DNA of 64,000 nt from Galeopsis tetrahit (Eukaryota; Streptophyta; Magnoliopsida; Lamiales; Lamiaceae): contig OY776121.1 of assembly GCA_963675135.1 (NCBI GenBank), forward strand, positions 60,099,265 to 60,163,264. The letters run 5' to 3'. The translations under genes and the position numbers were made by a program. The notes under the pieces are model-generated. The model did not search any database. It was not told the origin of the DNA and was given only the letters and a program-made list of their open reading frames with translations. Below are positions 1-11,208 of this stretch, piece by piece (position 1 is the first letter of the stretch; each line of letters opens with the position of its first letter).

Positions 1-152
1 CAAGGAATGATTTTTTCTTTCTTAGTCAATGTCAATCATGAGAATGGTCATTCAGACATTCATTCAACCTTCATTCTATTCATGAGGTCATTCCATTCAA
101 CCACAATTTCATTAGTCATACCAATTGTGTCCTTATATCACATGTCATTCAT

Positions 153-394
153 GGTAAAGTCTAGTATGCACTCGAGTGTATGTTGTGCACCCTAGTCCAT
201 GTGCACTTTTCAGTTTACTAATTTATATTTTTTGGTAAATTGTGTTGCACTTTTCAATTATTACTAAAAATATTATTATACAGTTTAATAATTGAAAATT
301 GCAACATCATTTACCAAAAAGTAAAAATCAGTAAACTGAAAAGTGTATGGACTAGGGTGCACAACATGCACTCAAGTCCATAGCAGACCAACTC
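153..394. mobile_element. MITE, family M1, copy 1 (Mutator-like, non-autonomous)
   Basis: The ends are imperfect inverted repeats of about 70 bp. The left end starts GGTAAAGTCTAGTATGCA; the right end, reverse-complemented, starts GAGTTGGTCTGCTATGG. They are flanked by a 9-bp direct repeat with one mismatch (GTCATTCAT at 144-152, GTAATTCAT at 395-403). It has no coding capacity. The 9-bp duplication suggests mobilisation by a Mutator-like transposase. Three further copies lie at 18995, 25059 and 63973. Confidence 0.8.
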
Positions 395-424
395 GTAATT
401 CATTTATCGTGTATAAACACACAT

Positions 425-633
425 TTCATACAATACTATCTTTAATTTGCAATTTTAAAATTGGATTATTAAAGTTACCCCGTTATTTAATAGTCGAGAT
501 TTTATCTTTTAAAAGAAAAAAAACTATAAGAATTGCAACTTTTAAATTAAACATTTGAATTATTTCGATTTGCGTTTATCTCAATAATATTAAAAAAAAA
601 AAAAAAACAAATACTCCCCCCTTTTATCCATAA
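425..633. repeat. Dispersed repeat A, copy 1
   Basis: This stretch is closely similar to 14285-14520: the same order of phrases such as AAAGTTACCC, GTCGAGATTTTATC and ACTATAAGAATT occurs in both. It is non-coding, AT-rich and of unknown class. It ends exactly where the Helitron-like terminus at 634 begins. Confidence 0.5.
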
Positions 634-664
634 ACTAGCCCTATATACCCGCGTTTTACGCGGG
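634..664 (-). mobile_element. Helitron 3' terminus (minus strand)
   Basis: Read on the minus strand, a 7-bp GC hairpin (stem ACCCGCG/CGCGGGT, positions 646-664) is followed about 8 nt later by CTAG and a host T at 633. A short hairpin just before CTRR, with insertion next to a T, is the standard Helitron 3' end. The element body extends rightwards. A matching 5' TC terminus was not identified with certainty. Confidence 0.6.
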
Positions 665-2180
665 TCGATTTATTAAAATAATAACATTAAATATTATATT
701 AGGATCGATTTATTAAAATAATAACTTTAAATATAATTTTTATATCTTTTTCATTGTTAGAGTGTGTGAGAGTTAAACTTTTTTTTTATTCTAATATATT
801 TATAATATATACATTTCTACAAATTTGAATGTATTTATATTTTTATATATTATAATATTTTTTAATATATTAATAACATATGCATTAATAAAATTATGAT
901 TTTAATTGTAAAATTTAGAAAATATTTTTAATAAGTAAAGGCATTATAAAATATTTTTATTAGTAAAAAAAATATAAAATTACAAATTTCTAAAAACTTC
1001 ACAACGTTTGTAGTATGCTGACATGATTTTTCACAATGACAAAATACAATAAAATTGACTTCTACAAAATTAAGGGAATGTTCGTTTTGGGACTTTGAAG
1101 ATTTTGAAATCTAATGACTTATATGTTTTGTGTTTGTTTTTTAATTCAAGTAGTTATAATTTAACTTTATAGTATATAATTATAGGGGTTTATATAGGTT
1201 ATTATAAATATCTATATAGAGTTTGTACATATTTATAGAGTTGACTTTTGTAGGTAGAGTTGACTTTTGTAGGGTTTATAGTTATTTGTAGGATAAGATT
1301 TAAAAATTCTAAAGTAGAAATGGGTGAAATTTTCCATTCCAAAACAAACGTCCATAAAAGAGAGAACTGTGGTATCTTTCTAGTAATCTATTTTCATTAC
1401 ACAAAATATAGTCCTTAATTTTCAGGTCTAAGTTTTTTTCCTTTCAATGTTAACATTACAATATGATATCTTTAAATATAATAAATTAATATTATAAAAA
1501 CAATAATAAAATATAAATTATTAAAAACGGTTCAATCACTCTTCATATTTATTTGAATAATTAACTAATCAAACTTTGTTGAAAGATTTTAAAAAAAAAT
1601 TATTAACAATTACTAAAACTTTTCTGAGGTAAAGTTTCTTAAATTATCTCACTCTCTAATTTTTTTATTGGCAAATGACAATTACTAAAATATTCTCTAA
1701 AATACTCCACAATAATTAATACATATATATATATAGAAAGTTTTTAAAATTATTTTAGAATACATTCACACTCTATGCTTCATTCTTGATGATTAGAATA
1801 TATATAAAGAAAATACATCTTCGTTCACTTATGAAGAAAATAATATGCAATTAAAAAAAATTAAAAAAAATTAAAAAAAAATTTAACAAAATAAATACAT
1901 ACTCGTCCATGTATATTATAAATAATTATTTACATAAAATAAAATAGCCTGTCCATTAATTATTTACATAAAATATATAAATTACATTTAAGTTAAAATA
2001 AAATTCTAAATTTATTATATAAAAATCGAACCCTGCTTTTCAATATTTGAAGTCGTGAAAATTTATTTTTCTCTTGTTAATAATTTATTCGCAAGAAAAT
2101 ATTTAATTTATTTAAAGATTGTCCAATTAACATGAAATTTACCTGTGTGTGGACAAAAACAATGACATTTGAAATTCATT

Positions 2181-2534
2181 TTTATTTAAAGTGTATATTT
2201 ATTAAAGAGTATTTATAAATAAATTTAAAAACTAGTATGATAATTTGATAAATATTAAATATATAAAAAAAAAATATTAATAATAAATAAAGAATAAATA
2301 CCATTAGATTTGATGGTATACATCTTCAATATTTTTAAAGTTTTCTTTATACATTTTATTTAAAGTGTATATTTATTAAAGAGTATTTATAAATAAATTA
2401 AAAAATTAGTATGATAATTTGATAAATATTAAATATATAAAAAAACATATTTATAATAAATAAATAATAAATACCATTAGATTTGATGGTATACATCTTC
2501 AATATTTTTAAAATTTTCTTTATACATTATTTAT
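2181..2534. repeat. Tandem direct duplication, about 175-bp unit
   Basis: Two head-to-tail copies start with TTATTTAAAGTGTATATT (about 2181 and 2356). Both contain ATACCATTAGATTTGATGG and end in TTTCTTTATACAT. They differ by a few substitutions and small indels. Non-coding; function unknown. Confidence 0.75.
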
Positions 2535-4114
2535 CCAATATAATTACTCTATTTCAATCTTCCCTCTTTAAATTCTTTGCTTAATTTTTTCATAAATTTT
2601 TATTTTAAATTTTAAATAATTATCTTATAAACCATTTTATAACAATTTTTTCTATTTTAATTATTTTAAAATTTAAATAATCACATTATTTTCTCAACTA
2701 ACTCAACATTCCTTTTTATTTTTATTTTTAAATAACTTGGATGGACAATTCTTGTGCTCAATTTTTTCGATCAGGTCTTAATACGACTTCACAGTCTGAA
2801 ATATAAATTTTTCCGATTAAGTTTTCTAGCAAATGTCCATTATATTCTAACAAATATAGAGTATTAAAATAATAATAATATAATAAAAAAATTAAAATTT
2901 TATTTATAAAATAAATCAATATATAAAATTAATTAACAAATTTTTATTTATTATAGGAAGAAATATATTTATTATAGGAATGATATAAAAGATTTGTAGT
3001 GAATAAGCAAAAGTAGTATTATACATTATAAATTCTTAAACGCTTCAAAACATAATGGCAAGTATTTTCAATATTAGGCATATACAATGTTTAAACTTTA
3101 GCATAGTCCAAAACAATTATAATGGACTGAGTGCAACTCATCTTCGTATGTCTAACAACAAAAGAAGATGATGATATCAAATAAATGAAAGAACATAAGA
3201 TTTTGTGTAAATAAATTGTTATTTGAAAAAATTATTAGAAAATTGAGTAAATATTTTTTATTTTTTATCCTGTAGTTTAGAAAGGAGAGAGAAGACCGAA
3301 CACTGTGACTCCTTCTGTAATAATGTTTTGAGAGTATAAATAAAAAAAGAGTAAACTAAAATTGTAAAAGAAAAATTGAAAGAGTGAGGGAAAAAATAAT
3401 TGAAGAAAAGTTTTAAATTTTTTTTTGTAAAGACAGAGAAATATAAGAAAATTGTAAAAGTAAAAAAAAAAAAATTAATGTAGACATAAAAAAAAAATGA
3501 GAGAGAACCAAAAAAAAATAATTGAAAATACAGAGGAAAAGGAAATTATAAAAAAAAAAAAGTAAATGAAAATTGAAGAAAGTTGTAGAGAAGGGAAAGG
3601 AGAGAGAACTAGAACAATTATTTAAGAAAAATATAAAATATCGAAATGGTTGTAGATGTTCTGAGAGCATAAATTTACCGTCATATAAAACGCAAGTTAA
3701 AACATCATAGTCTCATATAGACTAACCGAAGCAAACAAATAGTTCATTCCTTTTATAGTTGGAATTATGATTTGAATGTACAATAATTAAGGTAAAAGTT
3801 AGATGAAAATCGAGAATTTCTTTTGTTCCTAAAAAATTTGTTGCAAATATATTTAATTTAATATTTAATATATGTATAACTAATTTATAAATTTTAATAT
3901 TTAAAATTAATATTAAAAAGTGAATTTAGAAGATAAGATTAATGATTTTTTTTAAATTCTTCGCGCATAGGTATTGAGAAGAGGGGACTGATATCACTAA
4001 AATGTTTGCAGATATATAAAATATAAAATCAAAATTAGATAATATTTAAATTAGATTAAATTTTAAAATAGGAGAATTATAAAATTTTAATAAGAATGCC
4101 TTGAAATGAAATGG

Positions 4115-4505
4115 AAGAGTTTGAAGAAGAGAGATTAAAAATAATAATTAAGATTTAAAATTTAAAATTATTATTTTGAGATTAAAATAGAAAAAATGGA
4201 ATTTTTTAATCAAAATGCCTGAGAATATAGGGATTTTGAAATAGACTATTTTGGTGAAGAGAGAGATCGTATAGAGTGATAAAATTGTGACATGTGTCCC
4301 ATTATATTCTCACAAATATAGAGTATTAAGATAAGATTAAGATTTTGAAATGAGAGAGTGATTAAAAATAATTATTATAATTTAAAATTTTGAATTATAA
4401 TTTTGAGATTAAAATAGACGATTTGGTGAAGAGAGAGATTATGTAGAGTGATAGAATTGTGACACGTGTCCCATTATATTCTCACAAATATAGAGTATTA
4501 AGATT
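4115..4505. repeat. Tandem direct duplication, about 175-bp unit with a partial third copy
   Basis: TTTGGTGAAGAGAGAGAT, then a TGTGTCCCATTATATTC block and a CAAATATAGAGTATTAAGAT block, occur near 4250-4330 and again near 4420-4503. A partial copy of the left half precedes them near 4120-4240. Non-coding. Confidence 0.65.
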
Positions 4506-4876
4506 ATATTCTCATGTGTATTATTAATCCGTCTACCATGTTTATTTTTATACAATGATAAATATTATTTTATTTTTATCTTTAACCATCACTTAGTTAC
4601 TTATAATGTTATTCAGTTTTACTCATAATTCATAAACAATCACTTTATTCACAATATTCTAAAATACCATTATTTTATTTACTTTTATCTTAAAATTTGT
4701 ATCAAAAAAATATAAAAATACAATCCGAACGAATTGAGTAGCAAAGTGCAGTTCAGTTTTACGTATAAGATTTTATCATTCAAAACTTTTCCACCATTTC
4801 CAAATCCTATTTTTTTCCACATAAATTTGTACATTTTCTATATCGAAATGTTCCACATTAATTTTCATACTTCATG

Positions 4877-5130
4877 ACTAGTGTTGTTAAACGAATCGAG
4901 CTGCTCGTGAGCTCGACTCGTTAGATACTCGATTTACTAACGAGTCGGCTCGAACTCGATTCGTTAGACTTGATATCTATTTTTTTTTCTTATAATTTCA
5001 TTAGACTCGACTCGATAGTCTCGTTAGACTCACTAACGAGTCGAGCCGAACTCGTTTTTTAACTCGTCAATATTATCGAACCGAGTCAAGTTCGACTTGA
5101 TAAGAGCTTGAACTTTAAGTACTCTACTCG
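4877..5130. repeat. hAT-like repeat with ACTCGA/TCGAG-rich interior
   Basis: It begins CTAGTGTTGTTAAACGAATC and contains many short alternating direct and inverted copies of ACTCGTTAG and GAGCTCGACTCG. The architecture resembles other TAGGGGTG-type repeats in this window (7013, 7363, 14167). Neither end nor a target duplication could be fixed. Confidence 0.35.
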
Positions 5131-6245
5131 AATAATTGTTCTATTAAAAAAAAATTAATTCAAAATCACAAATAATAAATATATAGACGCTAAGACGTAG
5201 TAATTATTTTTAAATAGATAAAAAAATTTAGTGGTGATTGATGGTTTTGGGTTTTGTGGAAACACCCCACGCGCAGGATGCTCTCTTATTTGGAATTTTG
5301 CTAGACATAATATTCGAAACAAATTCCCAAACATCTGTACTACTGTTGTTGTCTTGCACTAAATTAGATTCCAATTAATATACTAATAAATTTACTTGGT
5401 AAACTTTAAATAATTAAAACATAATTTCATGTATATTTATAGGGTAAATTAATAATTAAAATTAATTAGCAATTTTTTTTAAAAGACTATAACAAAAGGT
5501 TATACTATAAAGAGTAGTTAAAATAGTGGTTAATTAAACTAATTAGCAAAATTTAAGGAAGACAATAAAACCTATCATTATTATGATTTCACCACATAAT
5601 TTAAAAAATCATAATTTAAAATGTACATAAAACCTATCATTGTTATGATTTCACCACACAATTTAAAATGTACTTTGTATTTATTTATTTTGGGCAAAAT
5701 TATTTCTATTAAAATTTAAAAATTAGTCAAATCTATTAAATTGTAAGATAAGGATTATGTTTTTCAAACAAAAAAAATTGTTTTTTAAATTATGTTGAAT
5801 GATGGGGCGTAAAAGATAAAAATAATTTTTCTTTAACATTTTTTTTTTCTTTAGACATGAGATTCTTTTGTAAATATTATGCACAGGTTGAGGTATGCTA
5901 TCTTTAAATTTGTAGTTTAATTTTTTTAAACTAATACCAACTAAATAAGTAAATATATTTTTTTCTATATACTAATTTTATTTTTATTTTTAATTTTGCT
6001 TGATGTGCCTTCTCCAAATAACTCAATTTTAATATTCCTTTTAATTCATATTTCAGATTTTTGGGTTGAACAATCTATTTTGTTCTCGTCATATTTGTAA
6101 AAAAAAGTTATTTGTAAAAAAATATAATATTTAAGTAAAAAATGATAATCTTTTTAATCAAATTAAAATTACTTTTTACTTAAACATTATCATTTTTTAT
6201 ATGAAAGTCAAGTGAGATCCGTCTCACGAAATGAGATTCATGAGA
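5131..6245. other. Intergenic DNA with degraded repeats
   Basis: AT-rich. A CATAAAACCTATCATTRTTATGATTTCACCAC phrase (written in pieces: CCTATCATT, TATGATTTCACCAC) occurs twice, near 5570 and 5628. The block near 5260-5300 (CCCCACGCGCAGGATGC) is a diverged relative of 6830-6860. No gene seen. Confidence 0.45.
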
Positions 6246-6700
6246 CGGTCTTAGGAGTGTAAACGAATCGAATCGAAGCGAATAGTGCAGTATTCGATTC
6301 GATTTGTGAAAGTATTCGAATATTCGTATTCATTTATTTTTCGAATAATAAATTTGATTCGATATTCAATTCGAATTTTTTGGAACATATTCTAAATTAT
6401 ATTTTTGGAGTATTCGATTCGAAAATAATTCGTATTCCATATTATTCGATTCGAGTTGAAACTATTTGATTCGAATTTTATGAAAAAAAATATGTAAAAT
6501 AATATTTTAAATAATATATAAGACATTAGACAAAATGGACTTAATCGAGGATGTGAGTATATTTTAAAAAATTATAAATATAATCGATACTTACGAATAT
6601 TGAATCGAAAATTTATATACGAATTCGAATAATAAAATTTCAAATATAAATATTGATCAAAATTCAAATACCAATAATAAATCGATCAAAATTATTTGAT
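6246..6700. repeat. hAT-like repeat with ATTCGATTCG-rich interior
   Basis: It starts TAGGAGTGTAAACGAATCG. Over about 400 bp it is filled with short palindromic ATTCGAAT and TCGATTCGA motifs on both strands. This resembles the internal structure of the hAT-like element at 35529 (there with CGGTATACCG). The right end is unclear. Confidence 0.4.
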
Positions 6701-6884
6701 TCGTGGAGGTGGGTGTCTCCCAAAACAATCTCTACAAATATACCCATCATCTCAAAAGTAAAAAGTTAAGTTAAAAAATGGGTAAAAAACATACCATAAA
6801 TTATAGTGCCACCGTGATTGAAGAATTTGGGGGTTTGCGGAAGCCACCGCGCGAAAGGGGTATGTTCTCTCGTATTGGAAATTG

Positions 6885-7450
6885 GAATGTTTCAGTTTTA
6901 ACCAAGGTTCAATGAATTTGGACATTAAATAACCAAGACCCAATTTCATGTATATGGACTATGGTCAAATATCTTTAGAATAAAGATCAATGATAATATG
7001 TTATTTAGTGGTGTAAATCAGTCGAGTAGTGTTGTGTTCGAAATTCGACTCAATTGTTATATTTGAAACTCGATTCGATTGAACCTAAAATTTTAAAGAT
7101 CGAGTTCGACTCAATTATCTATATAATTTTCAAAATTAATTGTAAAACATATTTTTTTTCTAAATTAAACTCGAACTCGACTCGATTAATTCGATTTTAA
7201 TTTTTTTCCAAGTCAAGCAAGCACAAGTAGCTCGCGAGTTGGCTCAATTCACTTATATCAGTTGATGTTTCGCACTAAAGTTGATTCAATTAATCTAGAC
7301 TTTAAATAATCAAGGTTATCGCCAGATACTTTTAAGATAAAGATCGATGATAACATGTCACTTAGGGGTGTAAATAAGTAGAGTAGTGTTGCGTTCGAAA
7401 CTCGACTCAATTATTATACTCGAAGCTCGACTCAGTCGAACCTAAAATAA
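6885..7450. repeat. Two diverged copies of dispersed repeat B ending in a TAGGGGTG-type element
   Basis: The blocks near 6885-7100 and 7260-7450 share the order TTAAATAA, TTAGRATARAGATC, GATAAYATGT and then GGTGTAAAT followed by GAGTAGTGTTG. A third copy lies at 14037-14230. The final part looks like the start of a hAT-like repeat, so copies of one composite are scattered here. Non-coding. Confidence 0.45.
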
Positions 7451-7661
7451 AACATGATAATATACTATTTTTATTTATTTTCTATCACTTTATATTTATA
7501 TCTAGAAAGAAGAAGAAAACAAGTTAAATTGGACATGAATACAACGGTGGTGGAGGGATTATAAAATTGAATCTCCAATAAAAGTAAAAAAAAAAAAAAT
7601 TGTAAGGTGACTAATTATGTTCAATTTATAAAATAACTCATAAGAATTGCAATTACTTTTG

Positions 7662-7874
7662 TGTGTACCAGTTACATACATGTAACTTGTTCCTATTTAA
7701 TACAATTTTTTTAATGGATGAATTTTACACCTGAGTTATACTAAATATATTATAGTATTAGTCTAATTACAGTATAGTATTAGTTCAAATATAGTATAGT
7801 ATTAGTTTAAATACAGTATAGTATTAATTCAAATATTAAATATGAACCAGTTACATGTATGTAACTGGTACACA
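7662..7874. mobile_element. Foldback MITE with palindromic ends
   Basis: The termini are inverted repeats of about 33 bp containing GTACCAGTTACATACATG on the left and CATGTATGTAACTGGTAC on the right. Each arm is itself partly palindromic (ACATGTATGT). The interior has at least three copies of AGTATAGTATTAGT. I found no clear target duplication, so the class is open. Confidence 0.65.
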
Positions 7875-9180
7875 AGAGTGCAACCCAAATAAACATCACA
7901 AAAAATCTGAAATTATTTTTTTGTTCTAATTTAGTCTTGTATACTCTTATTTTAAATACATCAAAAATTAATTAACAATCCATCATTTGATAAATTAAAC
8001 ATATTTTAAATTAAATTTACTAAATCTCAAATCCAAAAAATATATATACAATATTAATAATAATTAAAAAACCTTATAGCCCATTCACCCCCACACCCCA
8101 CCCACATGTACCCCACGTCTTTGCCTCTTCGAAGTCCCAATAGCAAAGTCTGACATTCTGTAAAATTAGCGCACTAGAACAATATTTTAAATAATTATAA
8201 AATTATCCAATTTATATAAGTTAAAATCAAAACAGTAATTTTGTGTTAAAAAAAGTATACAATTTATATATTTAAATTTAATGAATCAATTACAATTTCA
8301 CTAGACGGAGTGCTAATATAATCGCACACATGGTGGTAAAGGAGTCCTGTCATTTCGATTGTAATAATTGTTGGATAGACCGATAGACCCACCCAATTAT
8401 GTGGTAAGGATAGAAGCTAATCTTGTCTTGTCTGATTTAAAAAAAAGTTTAGTACTTTGGTAATATTTAAATTTAATGATTCAATTTCAACATTCAAATG
8501 AGTGAAAATAAATAAAAGAAAAAATGAGAAAAAAATGAAGAGAAAAAAAAAAATCGATTGAACCTGTAGTTTAGAGCAGTAGCCGGCTCGGTTTCGATTT
8601 CAAAATCGGAACCAATTGATTGAACATGTTACGAGATCCACTGCAAGACCGATGCATGATTACCTATAACCGCAATCTAGTTTAATTTCTCATTTAGAGT
8701 TAAAAAAAAAAAAAGGAAAGTAAGTGATATTTTCTTGTTAACCTAGTTTAGCTAGATATTTCACTTATAAATAATTCATTTAAAATTTCAGTTTAGATTT
8801 AATACCTTGTTTGATGTTTAAATTTTCAATTAGGGTTAAGTTTACGTTTAGTACTTTACTCCCTTACAACTTTTTAAAACAAGATTTAGACAAATTTTTT
8901 GAAACAAAGATGTAATATATTCAAATTTAATGAATGATTCTATTTCAATTTAAGTTTAGTAATATTTAAATTCAACTTAGGATTCATGGTTTAGAACCCT
9001 AACATTTCAATTTAAACGTAATGAGTGAATTATTCAATATCAATATTCAAATGAGGAAAACAAAAAGAAAAAAGAAAAATGACCTAGGGTTTAAATTAAA
9101 CCTATTCATCATAAACTCCATTCGCAGGATATTCCGAATAGAGAAAAAATGAAATTCAAATATAGAAAAAGAGATTTGCA
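7875..9180. other. AT-rich intergenic DNA, no gene seen
   Basis: No ORF with family resemblance and no clear repeat ends. The right edge leads into the promoter-like region of the 9.8-kb locus; GAATGCAACAAAAAGTGTAC here resembles the DNA upstream of the 11-kb locus. Confidence 0.5.
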
Positions 9181-9230
9181 GAATGCAACAAAAAGTGTAC
9201 GACTGTGGACACGTCTCTATCTTCATTTCT

Positions 9231-9250
9231 CTATAAAATCTCTATAAAAT
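9231..9250 (+). promoter_or_regulatory. Double TATA box of the 9.8-kb locus
   Basis: CTATAAAAT occurs twice, 11 bp apart (9231 and 9242). It is followed by a CT-rich leader (CCTCTCTCTCC) typical of plant 5' UTRs. The upstream DNA (GTGTACGACTGTGG) parallels that of the 11-kb locus (TTGTACAGTTGTGG), so the two promoters appear paralogous. Confidence 0.5.
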
Positions 9251-9816
9251 GCAGAGGAATCCTCTCTCTCCATTTCTACATATACACAATTGTGTCTTAG
9301 TCTAAACCTTGTTCTTCATTTGTGATTTTCACCCTCAATAATTCCATTTTAGTTGCTTTTTGCAATTCACTGAAGGATTTGCTTTTCTAGGTTCTTCCGG
9401 TCAAACTATTCTTGAGAAAGTTGTTGTATCTTTTATGAGTTGTGTTAGATTTTTTGTGTTTTTGGAAATTTTTTCGAGAAATTGTTTGTTTGATTGATAG
9501 TTTGAGATTTTTGTTTTGGATTTTTTTGTTTACTTCATTAATTGGAGGTGTTTAATTTTGAGTGGGAATGAAATCATGAAAATGTTACTAATGATTGTTT
9601 GTTAAACTTCTGTAGGGAATTTTGAAGGATATAGAGGTGTCTTGAATATATAGAAGAGAAGGTGAGCAGAGGCGTTTTGTTTTGATTATTCTGTGCTTTT
9701 TTTTTTACTTAAATATTTATGTGTATTCGCAACTGATTATTTGTGTGGCTAATGAAGTTTTGAAGGTAGGCTTCATAAGGTTTGATCAGATCATATCTAA
9801 GGTTATCTAAGGTGTA

Positions 9817-10272
9817 ATGGAATCAAGTAAGGATAAAACTGGGAAGGGTAAACAAACTGCAGAAGCCAGTCATAACACCGGAAAGGGTGAAGCAGAAAGT
9901 CCAGTGACTTCAGTACCACATATAGACCATGAAAAAAATAGTCTTGACAAAGGAAAAGCGGCAATGTTTCCATCGTCAGACTTGCCAACATTGCGCCAAG
10001 ATTGGTTACAGGACTACTCAAACCATGAAAAAAATAGTCTTGACAAAGGAAAAGCGGCAATGTTTCCATCGTCAGACTTGCCAACATTGCGCCAAGATTG
10101 GTTACAGAACTACTCAAATGTTCATGACGCCCAAAAGAAGAAGACGTTTGAGCCATTGGATAAGTTCCCCAACATAAGCATTGCGGCTATGGCCATGTTA
10201 GGGAGAGCTATGAAAAAAATGTATGAGACCGAAACTAAGGGCAATATCACATTTTGGAAAACCAAGCCTTAG
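9817..10272 (+). CDS. Unrecognised 151-aa protein with an internal 32-aa duplication (locus 1 of a paralogous cluster)
   Basis: I do not recognise a family. The ORF starts at ATGGAATCAAGTAAGG after a leader with a probable intron (GGTGAGCAG donor near 9661, then T-rich DNA). The protein is basic and lysine-rich at the N-terminus. It contains two tandem copies of a 32-aa unit including SLDKGKAAMFPSS and LRQDWL, and ends KGNITFWKTKP. The C-terminal peptide is also open at 13.4 kb (ending KGNITLWKTKP), which suggests a once-real reading frame. The antisense of the duplicated segment is also open and resembles the sense reading of 12.03-12.13 kb, so strand and coding status are uncertain. The last third lies in the left arm of a large hairpin. 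Confidence 0.4.
   Translation: MESSKDKTGKGKQTAEASHNTGKGEAESPVTSVPHIDHEKNSLDKGKAAMFPSSDLPTLRQDWLQDYSNHEKNSLDKGKAAMFPSSDLPTLRQDWLQNYSNVHDAQKKKTFEPLDKFPNISIAAMAMLGRAMKKMYETETKGNITFWKTKP
9926..10117 (+). repeat. 96-bp tandem duplication inside the ORF
   Basis: Two adjacent copies (9926-10021 and 10022-10117) begin ACCATGAAAAAAATAGTC and are almost identical. The length is a multiple of three, so the reading frame is kept. The near-identity indicates a recent event. Confidence 0.9.
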
Positions 10273-10384
10273 TTTCGGTCTCATACGTTTTTTTCATAGC
10301 TCTCTCTAACATGGCCATAGCCGCAATGCTTATGTTGGGGAACTTATCCAGAGGCTCAAACGGCTTCTTCTTTTGGGCGTCATG
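10123..10384. repeat. 118-bp inverted repeat, about 96% identical, 26-nt loop
   Basis: The left arm is 10123-10240 and the right arm 10267-10384. Aligning the reverse complement base by base, I count 5 mismatches in 118 and no gaps. The loop is 10241-10266. The left arm and loop are colinear with 13.37-13.49 kb, but there the sequence runs straight from GCCTTA into GAAACAATGCTCG. The right arm is therefore an added inverted copy. A transcript through this region would fold into a long hairpin. Confidence 0.93.
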
Positions 10385-10504
10385 GAAACAACGCTCGTTT
10401 GTACCTTTTCATCATCATGCATTGATGTATTTTTGTTTGTTTGAGTGTGCATCACTTTGTAAGTATTTATGCAACACTGAATAAGAAATGCATTATCGTA
10501 TTAT

Positions 10505-10690
10505 TCTCCCTCCATTTTCTAATAAATGATGTTTTAATCTTTTTCTCTTTTTTTTTTGTACACAATTAAATAATGCTTTGAAATTTTTTACACCTTTATT
10601 TCAATTATACCCTCCCTTTAAATTCAGAAAATCTTCTAATTTCTATCTTGTACTCATGAGCAACGTCCCATGAGCATTCCACCTCGTGTA
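10505..10690. mobile_element. Partial Stowaway-like element (family of 43376)
   Basis: It starts with CTCCCTCCATTTTCTAATAAATGATGTT (in pieces CTCCCTCC, AATAAATGATGTTTTA) and shares TTTGTACACAATTAA and CCCTCCCTTTAA with the full element at 43376-43720. The right half is missing. Confidence 0.5.
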
Positions 10691-10948
10691 CCCATTCAAT
10701 CATTGTTTCGAAGTTGGAGAATCGAGAATCGATCAATGATACAGTCTAATTACCTATTTAGAAATTATTTTTAGATTTAACTAGAAGAAATAGGCCCAAA
10801 CCCAAAAAATCGAATTTTTTATTTTACCGCAAGATCATAAAGTGTAATTCAAAATATACAAAAAGAGATTTAAATGAAACATTAGAATCAAAGAATGTAA
10901 CCAAAAAAATATGTTGTACAGTTGTGGGCCATTACCTTCATCTCTCTC

Positions 10949-11030
10949 TATAAAAGGCACAAGAACTCGCTCTCCATTCTACTCCATCTCTCTGTGTAAA
11001 AGGCATAATAAGAACTCTCTCTCCATTCTA
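10949..11030 (+). promoter_or_regulatory. TATA box and duplicated leader of the 11-kb locus
   Basis: TATAAAAGG at 10949 follows a CT-rich stretch. A block of about 50 bp (CATCTCTCTCTATAAAAGG through CCATTCTACTC) is then repeated in tandem with a decayed second TATA (TGTGTAAAAGG). The ATG used by the model below is at 11209. Confidence 0.5.
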
Positions 11031-11208
11031 CTCCATACACACGGTTGTATGTATTTTCACCAAGCTTCATATATATCCACACAACTGCGTACGGAAGCAT
11101 ATAATCGTTCATCCTTTCCATTATCAGCAATTTGTTCGAGTTCGATCCGCTAGCTCTCAACAATTCCATCAGTTTTGTGTTTTGGGGGAAAATCTCGAGG
11201 TTTAAGCG

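Larger units (their letters stand above)
665..4870. other. AT-rich intergenic DNA, no gene seen
   Basis: Very AT-rich sequence with many homopolymer runs. I see no ORF with family resemblance on either strand; the 85-aa minus ORF near 3.5 kb is a low-complexity Phe/Leu/Ser artefact of A-rich DNA. Immediately right of the Helitron hairpin there is a short direct repeat (GATTTATTAAAATAATAAC twice, near 665 and 706). Two longer direct duplications are listed separately. Confidence 0.6.

Noticed and set aside
3413..3670. 85-aa Phe/Leu-rich ORF
   Set aside because: Translation of A-rich non-coding DNA.
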